Assembly: GCF_001315945.1 (NCBI RefSeq) | Contig: NZ_BBBG01000002.1 | Coordinates: forward strand, 124,001 to 188,000 | DNA length: 64,000 nt | Origin: Methanogenium cariaci JCM 10550 | Lineage (GTDB): Archaea; Halobacteriota; Methanomicrobia; Methanomicrobiales; Methanomicrobiaceae | Direction of reading: 5' to 3' | Part shown: in pieces, positions 53,260 through 62,535 of the stretch | Numbering within the stretch: the first letter of the stretch is position 1 | Layout: each line of letters begins with the position of its first letter | The notes under the pieces: model-generated | Told to the model about the DNA's origin: nothing | Databases searched by the model: none | The model's input: only the letters and a program-made list of their open reading frames with translations | Position numbers and translations under genes: made by a program

Positions 53260-55513
53260 ATGAACCGATCAGGCACACATGATCCCGGCACTCCGGGAGA
53301 GGTATTTTCAGAGAACCGGCACTTTATTGCGGTTCTTGTTTTGATCATTGCAGGGGTGTGGCTCACTTCCCTTTACCGCTTCCTGCTCTTCCATGTGATC
53401 GCTGAGATCTGTTCCATTCTTATCGCGGGGGTCATATTTCTCATTGCGTGGAATGCACGCCGGTATCTGCAGAACAATTATCTGCTCCTGTTGGGGATCG
53501 CCTATCTCTTCATCGGCGGTATCGATTTCATTCACACACTGGCCTATGCGGGAATGAATATCTTCATTGGCTATGGTGCCAATCTGCCGACCCAGCTCTG
53601 GATTATCGCCCGCTATATGGAAGCGGTCACTTTGCTTGTTGCACCCCTGATGTTTGGCCGGACGCTGAGGCCATACCGGGTGTTCGGCCTCTATGCAACG
53701 GCGACAGCCGTGCTCGTTACCGCTGCATTTGTGCCCGGTCTCTTTCCTGCATGCTATGTGGAGGGGTCAGGTCTCACACCCTTCAAGATCATGAGTGAGT
53801 ATGTCATCTGTATCCTCCTTGTGGGGGGCATTGTTTTGCTCTGGCGGAATCGTGACCACTTTGAAGAGGACACCTTCCGGCTGGTCGTGGCATCCATCGT
53901 CTGCACCATCTGTGCCGAACTGGTATTCACCTTCTATACCAGTGTCTATGGGTTTCCGAATCTGGTGGGACACCTCTTTAAGCTGGCATCCTTTGCGCTG
54001 ATCTATCAGGCACTCATCGTTTCCGCATTCCGGCGTCCGTTTGATACGGTATTTCGTGAACTCCGGCAGAGCGAAGAAGAGGTCAGAAAGGAGCGTGACC
54101 ACCTTCAGCAGTATCTGGACATCGCGGCGGTCATCTTTATCGTCATTGACCGGAATGGTAACGTACAGCTCATCAACCGGAAAGGGGGGGTGGAAATTCT
54201 CGGGTATCCCCCGGAGGAGATCATCGGGAAAAACTGGTATGCCACCTTTCTGCCTTCCCCGGTCAGAGATGAGGTGAGTCGCCGCCTCGGGCACCTGATG
54301 GCAGAAGACATCCGGCCCGGTGACGAGATTGCCGAGAATCTGGTGCTCACGAAGGAGGGAGAGTACCGGAGAATCCTCTGGCACAATACGGTGATACGCG
54401 ACGCGGGGGGGGATGATCACGGGCACCTGAGTTCCGGCGAGGATGTCACCGACATTCGTGAGGCAGAACGCGATCTTCATCTGAAGAATGCGGCGATCGA
54501 GGCGACACAAAGTGGCATTGCCCTGCTTTCGATGGATGGCACCGTGCGCTATGCGAATGCGGCACTCACAAAGATGATCGGGTATCAGGATGAGATTGCG
54601 CTGGTGGGGGGGCGCTCCATCACTGATCTCGGTGAGAACCGGGACCAGATTGAGGCCGCGTTCAATGAGCTCATCAGGACCGGGAGCTGGTTCGGGGGGG
54701 AACAGCACGGAAAAAAGGCAGATGGAGAACCGATTTATCTGCTGATCTCAGCCACGGTCATATCCGACAATCGTGGAGAACCGGTACATATCGTGGTATC
54801 GTTCATGGACATCACGGAGATGCATCGCTACCGGGTGGCATTGGGAGAGGTAAACAGGAAACTGAATGTCCTCTCATCTCTGACCCGGCATGATATTCTG
54901 AACCAGCTGCAGGTGCTGCTCTCCTACACCGAACTGCTTGAGGAAATTACGCCGGATGACACACCGGGTCATGCGTATATCGGGGGGGAACTGTTTGAAG
55001 CGACCAGACGGATTTACTCACAGATTACGTTCACCCGTGATTACCAGGACCTTGGTGTTGAGGCACCCCCGGTGGCAGGTGGTGCATGATGTCTGTGAAG
55101 AGGGCGCCGATGGCATTGACCGCGATGCAATACGGGTATCCTGCAACACGGGGGGGTTGCTGGACATCTATGCCGATACGATGTTTGTAAAGGTATTCTA
55201 CAACCTCTTTGACAATGCGGTCCGGCATGGTGATACCGTCACCGAAATTGACGTTACGTTCACTGAAGAACCGGACGGTTCCGGCATTCTCTCGGTTGCG
55301 GATAACGGGGGGGTAGGGGGGGTGCCGGAGAACCAGAAGGAGCGGATTTTTGAACGGGGCGTCGGGTCGAATACTGGCCTTGGTCTCTTTATCATCGGTG
55401 AAGTGTTGGGTATCACGGGGGGGTGCTCGATCACCGAGACCGGGAAAGAGGGTGAGGGCGCTTGTTTCTCGATTCATATTCCGGCAGGCACCTGGCGCTA
55501 TGGGCAACCCTGA
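53260..55513 (+). CDS. MASE3-type membrane sensor histidine kinase
   Basis: About 750 residues. Residues ~20-265 form the seven-helix MASE3 sensor (GIAYLFIGGIDFIHTLAYAGMNIF is typical). Two PAS domains (QYLDIAAVIFIVIDRNGNVQLINRKG and AAIEATQSGIALLSMDGTVRYANAALT), H-box SLTRHDILNQLQVLLSYTELL, FTRDYQDLG, HATPase with LSVADNGG and TGLGLFIIGEVL. One frameshift at 55068 (C run of 5 for 4) splits it; GGEHG-type Gly insertions elsewhere. No regulator adjacent. Confidence 0.9.
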
Positions 55514-55559
55514 CCGGTGGTCTTTTCCGGGAGGGGGACAGGAATAGGATCGGGGGGTC

Positions 55560-56477
55560 ATGATTCAGGAGAATGTACTGGAAAAGCGGGTGGTGCATAC
55601 GGCACAGGGTGACTTTACCTTCACCCTGTTCAGTGGAGATCTCACTCATCTCTATCCCGGCATGGTGCGGTATCGGGTGTGCGTCACTGATGCAATGGAC
55701 CGGACGGTGACAGAGTATTTCTCAAATACGTTTGAGTATACACCGGTAATGGAGCTGGATGCAAAGACCGCCGCAATAAACGTATTAAATGAGTGGGAGC
55801 GAGGATTTTCCCGTCACCCTGTTGACATGCTGGAGTATTTCAGCCGTCTGCATCCCCGCTGCCTGCCTGCCGCAGAGGCAACGGATGTCGTTGTCATACA
55901 GGGAAGTCCCCCCCGGCCTGACGCAACTGCGGTGAGATTGCACGGTGGATTGCAACGGAAACAGCCCGGATGGGGGGGGCTACTGTGCAGGTCATATACC
56001 CGGATGATATGGACATCCGGTCCTGTATCGGGTGTTACCAGTGTTATAATTCTGGGTTCTGCACCTTTGCTGATGATATGGATGAGGTCTTTGCCATGGT
56101 GCAGCGCTGCCGGGTGCTGGCGGTCTGTGCCCCCCCTGTCTACTCCTGCAGTGTCCCCCCCGGTGCCCTGAAGATTCTTATCGACCGGTTTCTGGCATAT
56201 GATGCACACCGGCACGTCGTTGAAGAGGTTGCGGGTCATCAGGCGGGCCTCTTCTTTGGTGTATGTGGCCGGGACGGGGGACGCGAATTTTATTCCCCCC
56301 CTGCGTGAGATTGCAACGGCGTTTTTTGCGATGGCGGGTATGCCGCTCACCGGCACGGCATGGGCGGACGGGATGGATCAGAGACGGGACGTCCGGCAGG
56401 TATCCGGGTTCACCCATGAGGTGCAGGAGACTGTGCGCCGGGCACTGGAACAGACCGGAAGCAGTGAGAAGGAATAA
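55560..56477 (+). CDS. Flavodoxin-fold oxidoreductase with unusual N-terminal domain
   Basis: About 300 residues. The C-terminal ~190 are an NADPH-dependent FMN reductase/iron-sulfur flavoprotein: VVVIQGSPRPDGNCGEIARWI, RSCIGCYQCYNSGFC, VCAPVYSCSVPGALKILIDRF. The first ~110 residues (MIQENVLEKRVVHTAQGDFTFTLFSGDLTHL...) match nothing I know and run in frame into the flavoprotein without a better internal start. Frame breaks at 55910-55935, 55974, 56155 and 56290. Confidence 0.75.
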
Positions 56478-56538
56478 TTCCGGAGATATCTGTCAGGGAT
56501 CGTTTACCTTTATTACCTCCCGGAACATCTGGAATCGT

Positions 56539-56881
56539 ATGAAGGTCACAGATATTGCCACCCTGCCAATAGGCAAAAACCCGCACCATGTGGATGCCCG
56601 TGTAGCATATGACACCGAACACGCAGTGGCGGTGGTCATCACCCTGCAGCCGGGTGAGGAACTCAAAAAGCACATCACCCCGGTCGATGTATTCTTCTAT
56701 GTCCTCGAAGGAACCGGAGTCGTTGAGATTGGGGGGGATGAGGAGGAAGAGGTGGGAAGGGACATGCTCGTTGAGAGTCCGGCACACATACCCCCACCGC
56801 TGGTTCAACCGGAGCGATGCTCTCTTTCGGGTGCTGGTTGTGAAGGTGCCGAAACCTACAAAAGGGACTCAGATGCTCTGA
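56539..56881 (+). CDS. Cupin-domain protein
   Basis: About 112 residues. VVITLQPGEELKKHITPVDVFFYVLEGTGVVEIGDEEEEVGRDMLVESPAHIPHRWFN is a single cupin with the His-rich first motif reduced (HITPV) and a PAHIPH in the second. Frame breaks at 56732 and 56790. Metal binding uncertain; small-molecule or regulatory role. Follows the flavodoxin gene by 61 bp. Confidence 0.78.
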
Positions 56882-57097
56882 CAGATCTTGAAGAACAGGA
56901 AATCGGGGGGGATTTTTTGACGGGAACCGTCAACCCTATTGTTTCAGGCCAAAATCATCCTCTTTATTTTCCCTCCGCATCAACCATAATGCAATGTACC
57001 TTTTCCGCACTCCGGTGTGTATGTCTGCTCTGACAGGGCTATATTTGCCGTTAACCGGCAGAGAGATGAGGATATCCGGGTTTTCGGTGATTGGCAG

Positions 57098-57806
57098 GTG
57101 ATCGGTAAAGACCATGCCATGCTCTCTATGGCAGCAGCACTGCTCTGTGTTTCTCCGTTTTTATCGGTAGATGTCACGATGGAATATCTTGAGAGCTGCA
57201 TCTATTTTCTGGCGGGGGGGTCTTTGTGGGCAGTTATCTGCCGGATGCCGATGTTGCCGCCGCAAAAGAGCTTCGTCCACGGAAGGTGAAATGGTTTAGC
57301 TATTCTATTCTCAGCATCGTCATGATGCGGGTGATGGGTATCGTCTACCGGTTAATGGGGATGCGGTTTAACGGGCACCACCGGCGTTCCTTTCATACCA
57401 TATTCGGGATTACTATCGCAGTGGTGCTCCTTGCAGCGCCTGCATGGTTTATCCTCACCAGTCTTGGCTGGTGGTCAGATGTATTCATCTTCATATATGT
57501 GGGGGGGCTGCTCTGCGGAGCCCTTTTCCATCTGGCAGAGGACTGCTGCACCGTAAATGGCCTGAAGCTTTTCTGCCGTTTTTATCCCTGCACCTGAGGG
57601 GCGGCATCACTACCGGCGATTACAAAGACAAGCGACCGGAATGGTATACAAAATGTCTGGTAGGCATGGCATCACTGGTCATCGCAGCGGAGTATGTGTA
57701 TCACATCCCGGCAGGCAGTCTCTTTCTCCCGGTGCTGGGTGTGGTTGCTCTTTCCGGAATCATCTTCTATATCATCTCGCAGCGTCCGCATGCCCGAAGA
57801 AAGTGA
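57098..57806 (+). CDS. Inner-membrane metal-dependent hydrolase, YdjM-like
   Basis: About 235 residues. KDHAMLSMAAALLCVSPFL, then AGVFVGSYLPDADVAAAKEL, a central NGHHRRSFHTIFG (HR...H) and hydrophobic segments LVVLAAPAWF, IFIYVGLLCGALFHLAED match the membrane-bound LexA-binding/YdjM family. Frame breaks at 57215 (G7 for 5) and 57580. The start is uncertain: GTG 57098 and ATG 57119 are candidates, and a longer frame begins at 57017. Confidence 0.72.
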
Positions 57807-57950
57807 GCCGATTTTTTTGGCAGACTACGATGACGATGGAATCTTTCCTGTGGATGGGCCCCCATCCCCGTGCAACCATTTATTGCAGGCCTGAGCCAAA
57901 TACCGGGTATCACGGTATGCATGCAGGCATACAGTAGGTGGAATATTTTT

Positions 57951-58289
57951 ATGACAGGGAATAATCGGGATGAACTCAAAGGCAGGGTTCTGCACCTCGC
58001 GGACCTCGTGGAGTATCAGGATGGTGCGGTCGCGAGCCGGATGGTCGTAAACAAGCCGGTGGGTACAATCACCCTCTTTTCGTTTGATGAGGACGAGGGA
58101 CTGAGTGAACATACCGCCCCCCCCTACGATGCGGTGGTTACGATTCTGGACGGAGAGTGTGAGGTCTGGTTGTCCGGGGAGACCTATGCCATGAAAACGG
58201 GTGACACGATCATCTTCCCGGCCAATGCACCACATGCCCTCTCTGCGGTGACACAGTTCAAGATGATGCTGGTGATGATCCGGGAGTAG
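57951..58289 (+). CDS. Cupin-domain protein
   Basis: 112 residues. ITLFSFDEDEGLSEHTAPYDAVVTILDGECEVWLSGETYAMKTGDTIIFPANAPHALSAV: a compact cupin with GLSEH...APYDAVV and G(D)TIIFPANAPHAL. One extra Pro from C7 at 58116. Start ATG 57951 with AGGTGG upstream. Similar proteins are common in methanogens; ligand unknown. Confidence 0.85.
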   Translation: MTGNNRDELKGRVLHLADLVEYQDGAVASRMVVNKPVGTITLFSFDEDEGLSEHTAPPYDAVVTILDGECEVWLSGETYAMKTGDTIIFPANAPHALSAVTQFKMMLVMIRE

Positions 58290-58346
58290 ATGAGAGGATC
58301 AATTGTGACGGGACAAAGAATGAGGTGAGATAGGATATGCCAGACG

Positions 58347-58619
58347 ATGAAGGGGGAATACTGTACCGTCTGCGGCGGGATGGTTCCGAAGGCAGGCGAT
58401 GTGCAACAGATCACGGTGGATGGAAAGGCTGTCGGTATCAGCGGGCTTGACCAGATCCTGAAACAGGTGGCGGAGATGGAGTTTTCCGGTCCGTTGCAGG
58501 TGAAAGCGGCCCTCCTTACGGCAGTGAAGGCGGCGAACTATGTCCCGACAAAGAAGGCGGAAGCGTATCGGGATGCCCTTTACGGTGAGTACCTCCGGTA
58601 TATGGAGTCGGTTAGGTGA
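58347..58619 (+). CDS. Small NAC-family-like protein with N-terminal CxxC
   Basis: 90 residues, intact. MKGEYCTVCGGMVPKAGDVQQITVDGKAVGISGLDQIL, then a helical part ending KKAEAYRDALYGEYLRYMESVR. Resembles small proteins annotated as NAC-family transcription factors in Methanomicrobiales; the label is by memory of such annotations and not proof of function. The CTVC pair may be redox-active or bind metal. Confidence 0.6.
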   Translation: MKGEYCTVCGGMVPKAGDVQQITVDGKAVGISGLDQILKQVAEMEFSGPLQVKAALLTAVKAANYVPTKKAEAYRDALYGEYLRYMESVR

Positions 58620-58772
58620 TTGGATGGAGGGCAGGGCACTCCTGAAAAGCTTTTGTTCTGTCCTCTGGAAGTCGGTAATCACCCTGCACGGATGTTCCTC
58701 TATTTCCTGCAGCCGATTACGTTCAATGAGTCGGTGTTCCGGAACTGGTTTGAGGAAAAAAATAAACGGTGA
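58620..58772 (+). CDS. Possible small protein following the NAC-like gene
   Basis: 50 codons from TTG 58620 (after AGGTGA) to TGA 58772: LDGGQGTPEKLLFCPLEVGNHPARMFLYFLQPITFNESVFRNWFEEKNKR. The composition looks protein-like and the TTG starts right at the end of the preceding gene. No family recognised. Confidence 0.4.
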   Translation: MDGGQGTPEKLLFCPLEVGNHPARMFLYFLQPITFNESVFRNWFEEKNKR

Positions 58773-58822
58773 TGAGTTGCCTTTCTCATCCCATTCCTGA
58801 AACCCACAGATTTTTCAGATGT

Positions 58823-59158
58823 TCATTCGCCGCTGACCACTTTTAGTCCGATAATCCCTGATATGATGAGAAGCAGGCAGAGTATTCGCAGCAGATCCCG
58901 TGATTCCCCCCCGAAGAGATATATGCCTAAGATGACCGTCCCCCCCACTGCGCCGATTCCTGTCCAGACGGCATAGGCAGTGCCGATGGGAAGGTCTGTG
59001 AGCGATTTTGAGAGAAAATAAAAACTGCCTGCCATCAGGGCGATGGTGACAACAGACGGTACAAGGCGTGAGAACCCTTCGGTATATTTGAGACCGATGG
59101 CCCATCCGGTCTCCATGGCACCTGCCACCAGAAGGGAGATCCATGCATTTACTGTCAT
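58823..59158 (-). CDS. SMR-family exporter, SugE/Gdx type
   Basis: 111 residues, four membrane helices. Glu in TM1 ([24 protein letters not shown]) with the following [13 protein letters not shown] is the SugE/Gdx signature rather than EmrE, and TM3-4 [23 protein letters not shown] fits. This subfamily exports guanidinium with proton exchange. Two C7 runs add single Gly residues. Confidence 0.85.
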   Translation of the reverse strand: MTVNAWISLLVAGAMETGWAIGLKYTEGFSRLVPSVVTIALMAGSFYFLSKSLTDLPIGTAYAVWTGIGAVGGTVILGIYLFGGESRDLLRILCLLLIISGIIGLKVVSGE

Positions 59159-59280
59159 GCCCTGTTTATCTGTTGTGTGGGTGGATGGAGCTTTTCATTC
59201 TTCTGAAATACTGGCAGGGATATGCAGAACTGAGTGGGTGCATCTATGGTGGAGTATGATAAAAATCTACAGGATATCAT

Positions 59281-59688
59281 ATGAATCCAGAGACACAGAC
59301 AACAATTGACGAATTCCTCGGCAAAAAAGAAGACGTGTGCGACGGTATCATGGATGATTTTAAGCAGACCCTCGGGCTTGTCCCCCCCTTTATCCTGCCC
59401 ATCCTCAGGGAACGACCTGATTCCTTTGCATTCAATGGACTTGGGGATTTATATACATTTAACCCGGAGTCAATGGATCGCAAAACTGCAGAGCTGGCTG
59501 CGGTATCTGCCGCTGCCGCTATCGGTGCGGATGCCTGCCTGAAGGTGCATATCGGTGCTGCCCTTAGTGAGGGTGCCACCCGTGAACAGATCCGGGATAC
59601 CATCAGCATTGCAGCACTCATCGGCAAGACCGGCATCCTCGGCGCATCGTTCCGGGTGATGAATAAGGCCATTCCCGACGAGGAGTAA
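59281..59688 (+). CDS. Carboxymuconolactone decarboxylase family protein
   Basis: 135 residues. LGLVPPFILPILRERPDSFAFNGLGDLYTFNPESMDRKTAELAAVSAAAAIGADACLKVHIGAALSEGATREQIRDTI follows the CMD/AhpD pattern with CLKVHIG (one Cys and the His) instead of CxxCxxH. One C7 at 59383 adds a Pro. Possible protein reductase or stress role. Confidence 0.85.
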   Translation: MNPETQTTIDEFLGKKEDVCDGIMDDFKQTLGLVPPFILPILRERPDSFAFNGLGDLYTFNPESMDRKTAELAAVSAAAAIGADACLKVHIGAALSEGATREQIRDTISIAALIGKTGILGASFRVMNKAIPDEE

Positions 59689-59723
59689 TCCGGGAATCAT
59701 CGGTGCTTCAGCCGGATTGATTC

Positions 59724-60015
59724 CTAAACTGGCCGTTTGCTGTCCGTGGATGCCTGACGGCGGGCGGCCTTCCTTTTACCCTGCTGTCTTCTCCTCCCAC
59801 ATGCCGGTTCGGGGGATTTTTTCTGTAGCACCGTTTTACTGCGGCCCAGGCGACGCGGTGGGCGGTCTCTTCTTGGCTTTCTTCTCCCTGGCGTTTTTTG
59901 GGTCTGCATACTCCTTCCAGGCGTTGTCGAATGCAGCCAGGTAAATTTCCTGTGCATGCAGCGGCAGGTGTGACTTTACCCGTGTCGGAAGCTCTGTTAT
60001 TTGTTCATACGGCAT
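59724..60015 (-). CDS. ChaB-family protein
   Basis: About 95 residues. MPYEQITELPTRVKSHLPLHAQEIYLAAFDNAWKEYADP is the ChaB pattern; after one frame break near 59862 (run of Gs/As) the text continues EETAHRVAWAAVKRCY, completing the ~60-residue domain, followed by a basic tail. ATG 60013-60015 with GAGGA upstream. ChaB was named as a cation-transport regulator in E. coli; the actual role is unclear. Confidence 0.8.
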
Positions 60016-60142
60016 TGTATTGTCCTCTCTCTCTCTGGTATCTCAGGAGATGGATGAACCGGAATAATAAAACATCTTTGCCGTGCACTATGTTTCCCAC
60101 CGGGTGGCCGGTGGCAGAAAGGAATTATACGTTCCTCTTTTC

Positions 60143-61111
60143 TCACCACACGAAGGAGAGGGCGGCCACGATGGCAATCATGACAACGACCCGGAGGCCG
60201 GTGGAGAGACCCTGAATAACGGCACCCGTCCGCGGGCCGAATATCGCTGCATAGGAGGTGCCGTACCAGCGTATGGCCCGGGTGACACTGGAGAGAATAT
60301 TTCCCACAAGGAGGGTGAGGATGATCTCCTGCGGGGAGAGGGTACCTGCGACAAGAAGGGTCGAGGCGACGCTGGCGCCTGCAATGAACGAACCGAACTG
60401 GGCGGCGATGATCGCAAAACCTGCCGCAGGAATGGGGAAACAGGCACCAAAACCCTGCATCACGTCTGCCACCGTGTCAAAGAACCCGAGGCTGATGAAG
60501 ACGGCCACAATAATAATCGTGGGCACACTGATGATGAGGATGTGGCGCAGCGATGTGGCGGATGTTTTCATGGCCTTCTGTACTCCCTCTTTCCAGCCAG
60601 GCCGGGGGGGTGGTGGCGTGTTTGTCTCCTCTTCCGGTGTAGCGGGAACGGGTAGCATCCATCGCCCGGCGACCATGACGATGACAGTCTTGATGATGCC
60701 GACCACAACAAGGATGGCAAAGTAGACGAGGCCGGTGAGACCCAGGAGGGGGGGGACATACACCGGGAGAAGATAACGCCAGTGCATCATCACATTGGGA
60801 AAGGAGTTCATCAGGGCGGCGACCACCATCTCGCGACGGGTGATGATCCCGTCCCGGTGGTATTTGGCAAGCATCGCGTTTGCAGCCTTGGGGGGGGAGA
60901 TGAATACCATCATGAAGGATATGCCGCATTCGTGGTGGAGGTTGGACCAGATGGTGAGGGGGGGCCGGGAGACACGGGATATCCGGGCGGTCGCATTGAA
61001 TGCCATGATCAGCTCCGCTGCAAAGACCCCCCCTGCCACCATCATGGGGGGGATGGTGCGGATGAGGAGGTCAAGGGCGAGAAGGGCGGTCTCCTGGAGA
61101 AATGCGTTCAT
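60143..61111 (-). CDS. Nucleoside-recognition (Gate) domain membrane protein
   Basis: 322 residues, intact frame. About eight membrane segments, with repeated Gate-type parts: LLIRTIPPMMVAGGVFAAELIMAF, ISFMMVFISPKAANAML, LRHILIISVPTIIIVAVFISLGFF and SFIAGASVASTLLVAGTLS. The family is grouped with nucleoside transporters and spore-maturation SpmAB; substrate unknown. Gly/Pro insertions from runs at 60604, 60886, 60960, 61029 and 61045. Confidence 0.78.
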   Translation of the reverse strand: MNAFLQETALLALDLLIRTIPPMMVAGGVFAAELIMAFNATARISRVSRPPLTIWSNLHHECGISFMMVFISPPKAANAMLAKYHRDGIITRREMVVAALMNSFPNVMMHWRYLLPVYVPPLLGLTGLVYFAILVVVGIIKTVIVMVAGRWMLPVPATPEEETNTPPPPRPGWKEGVQKAMKTSATSLRHILIISVPTIIIVAVFISLGFFDTVADVMQGFGACFPIPAAGFAIIAAQFGSFIAGASVASTLLVAGTLSPQEIILTLLVGNILSSVTRAIRWYGTSYAAIFGPRTGAVIQGLSTGLRVVVMIAIVAALSFVW

Positions 61112-61273
61112 GGTTCACGTCCGCTTGCAGTCATTTTTCCGGCTGGAGACGGGATGGTGATTTCTCTGTTGATCAGGTTAACACATCGTTCTGAATAATA
61201 TCGGCATTTTACATACTTAATTTTACGATATTGGATGGTTGCATTACAATTGGGCAAAACCGGGGGTGAACCG

Positions 61274-61936
61274 TCAACTATCTATCCGCAATATTCCGCC
61301 TGTCTCCTCTGCCTTGCCCCCCCTTTGGACAAGGTCAGTACAAATCTCTGTGAACATCTCTGCATCAACAGTGATACAAAAGTCCTCTGTTAAGGCGGAA
61401 AGAATCTCTTCCACTGTGGCTGGGCCTTTTTTAAGGATTCGGATTACAAACCCGGAAATGTCCTCATAAACTGCCCACGGGTATATGATCCAGCGCCATT
61501 CTGTGATCAGCTCTGCGTAATAGTCCGGCCGGTATCCGGATGTTTGCTTGTGCTGGAGCACAGCCGTCCTGACCTCGGCGGCACCGCATTTCATGAGATA
61601 GGAGATAGCCACAGTCAGGGTGTCTCCGGTGTCAGTCACATCATCGACCACCAGCAGGCGGGCACTGGCGACATCAACTCCGAGGGGGAACCGGATGACC
61701 GTCTTTGATCTCTCTTCGGCAGCCACGCCCCAGTGCTCGATTTTGATGCTCGTGAGTATTTCATGCATAAGGTGGTCGCAGACTATCCGTGCCGGTACAT
61801 ACCCGCCCCCCCTCCCGATGGCAACCACCAGATCCGGCTGGTAGCCGGAGTCCCGGACTGCGTATGCAAGCCGCTGTGCCAGTGCACACGAATGTTCCCA
61901 ACTGATGAGTTCGCAGGGGAAGGTGTCGGGCATCAT
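61274..61936 (-). CDS. Phosphoribosyltransferase (xanthine/hypoxanthine type)
   Basis: About 218 residues. LVVAIGRGGYVPARIVCDHL and the PRPP loop LLVVDDVTDTGDTLTVAISYL are clear; GAAEVRTAVLQHKQTSGYRPDYYAEL and WIIYPWAVYED fit archaeal purine PRTases. The C-terminal ~60 residues (KKGPATVEEILSALTEDFCI...) form an added helical, perhaps winged-helix, domain. C7 at 61805 adds a Gly to GRGGYV. ATG at 61936 or 61933. Confidence 0.85.
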   Translation of the reverse strand: MMPDTFPCELISWEHSCALAQRLAYAVRDSGYQPDLVVAIGRGGGYVPARIVCDHLMHEILTSIKIEHWGVAAEERSKTVIRFPLGVDVASARLLVVDDVTDTGDTLTVAISYLMKCGAAEVRTAVLQHKQTSGYRPDYYAELITEWRWIIYPWAVYEDISGFVIRILKKGPATVEEILSALTEDFCITVDAEMFTEICTDLVQRGGKAEETGGILRIDS

Positions 61937-62269
61937 TGATTGGGGATATGTGGTGGATGTTCAAATGTATTTGGGCGGGTGAATGGGTAGCGTGCAGGTG
62001 CATTTGATATTCGGTTATTCTGAAAAATCCGAGGTTTGTGGTAATTTTGAAAAATAATCGAAATTGTTTGGGCATTTGTTGATACCTACCAAAATGCAGA
62101 ATTGATCATGGATACGTAAGAAATGGTCATGTGTCATCTGCACCCGGCACCATCCCGGTGGGAATGGTGGGGATGTTCATGACTATGGCATCACACGGAC
62201 TGCACCGGTGCTGAAGTGCGGGGGGGCGGTAACGCCCAGCCGTTGTGTGTGCCGGCAGTCCGTCATCAT
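61937..62269. other. Divergent intergenic region before feoA
   Basis: About 330 bp between phosphoribosyltransferase (-) and feoA (+). AT-rich around 62030-62110. No clear regulator site identified. Confidence 0.5.
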
Positions 62270-62524
62270 ATGTTCATGAGGATACATCATGCAAAAAAGT
62301 TATTAGATCTTGAATTCGGCGACATGGCTGTCGTCCGTGAGATCCACACGCCACCCCATGACCTGAACTGTATGGGGGGGCTTCGGGTAGGCAAGGAACT
62401 GAAGATGGTTACCAAACAACCCATCAAAGGGCCGGTGGTCGTCCTGCTCGGTGAGGTGGAGATTGCCATGGGCCCAGATATGGCAGCAGAGATTCTCGTT
62501 GACGTCATCGGGAAGGATGCATAA
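62270..62524 (+). CDS. feoA: FeoA-domain protein
   Basis: About 84 residues. KKLLDLEFGDMAVVREIHTP...LNCMGLRVGKELKMVTKQPIKGPVVVLLGEVEIAMGPDMAAEILV: SH3-like FeoA domain. Start ATG 62270 (or 62276). G7 at 62372 adds a Gly. 11 bp upstream of feoB; forms the ferrous iron uptake operon. Confidence 0.9.
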   Translation: MFMRIHHAKKLLDLEFGDMAVVREIHTPPHDLNCMGGLRVGKELKMVTKQPIKGPVVVLLGEVEIAMGPDMAAEILVDVIGKDA

Positions 62525-62535
62525 CGGAGACCAAT

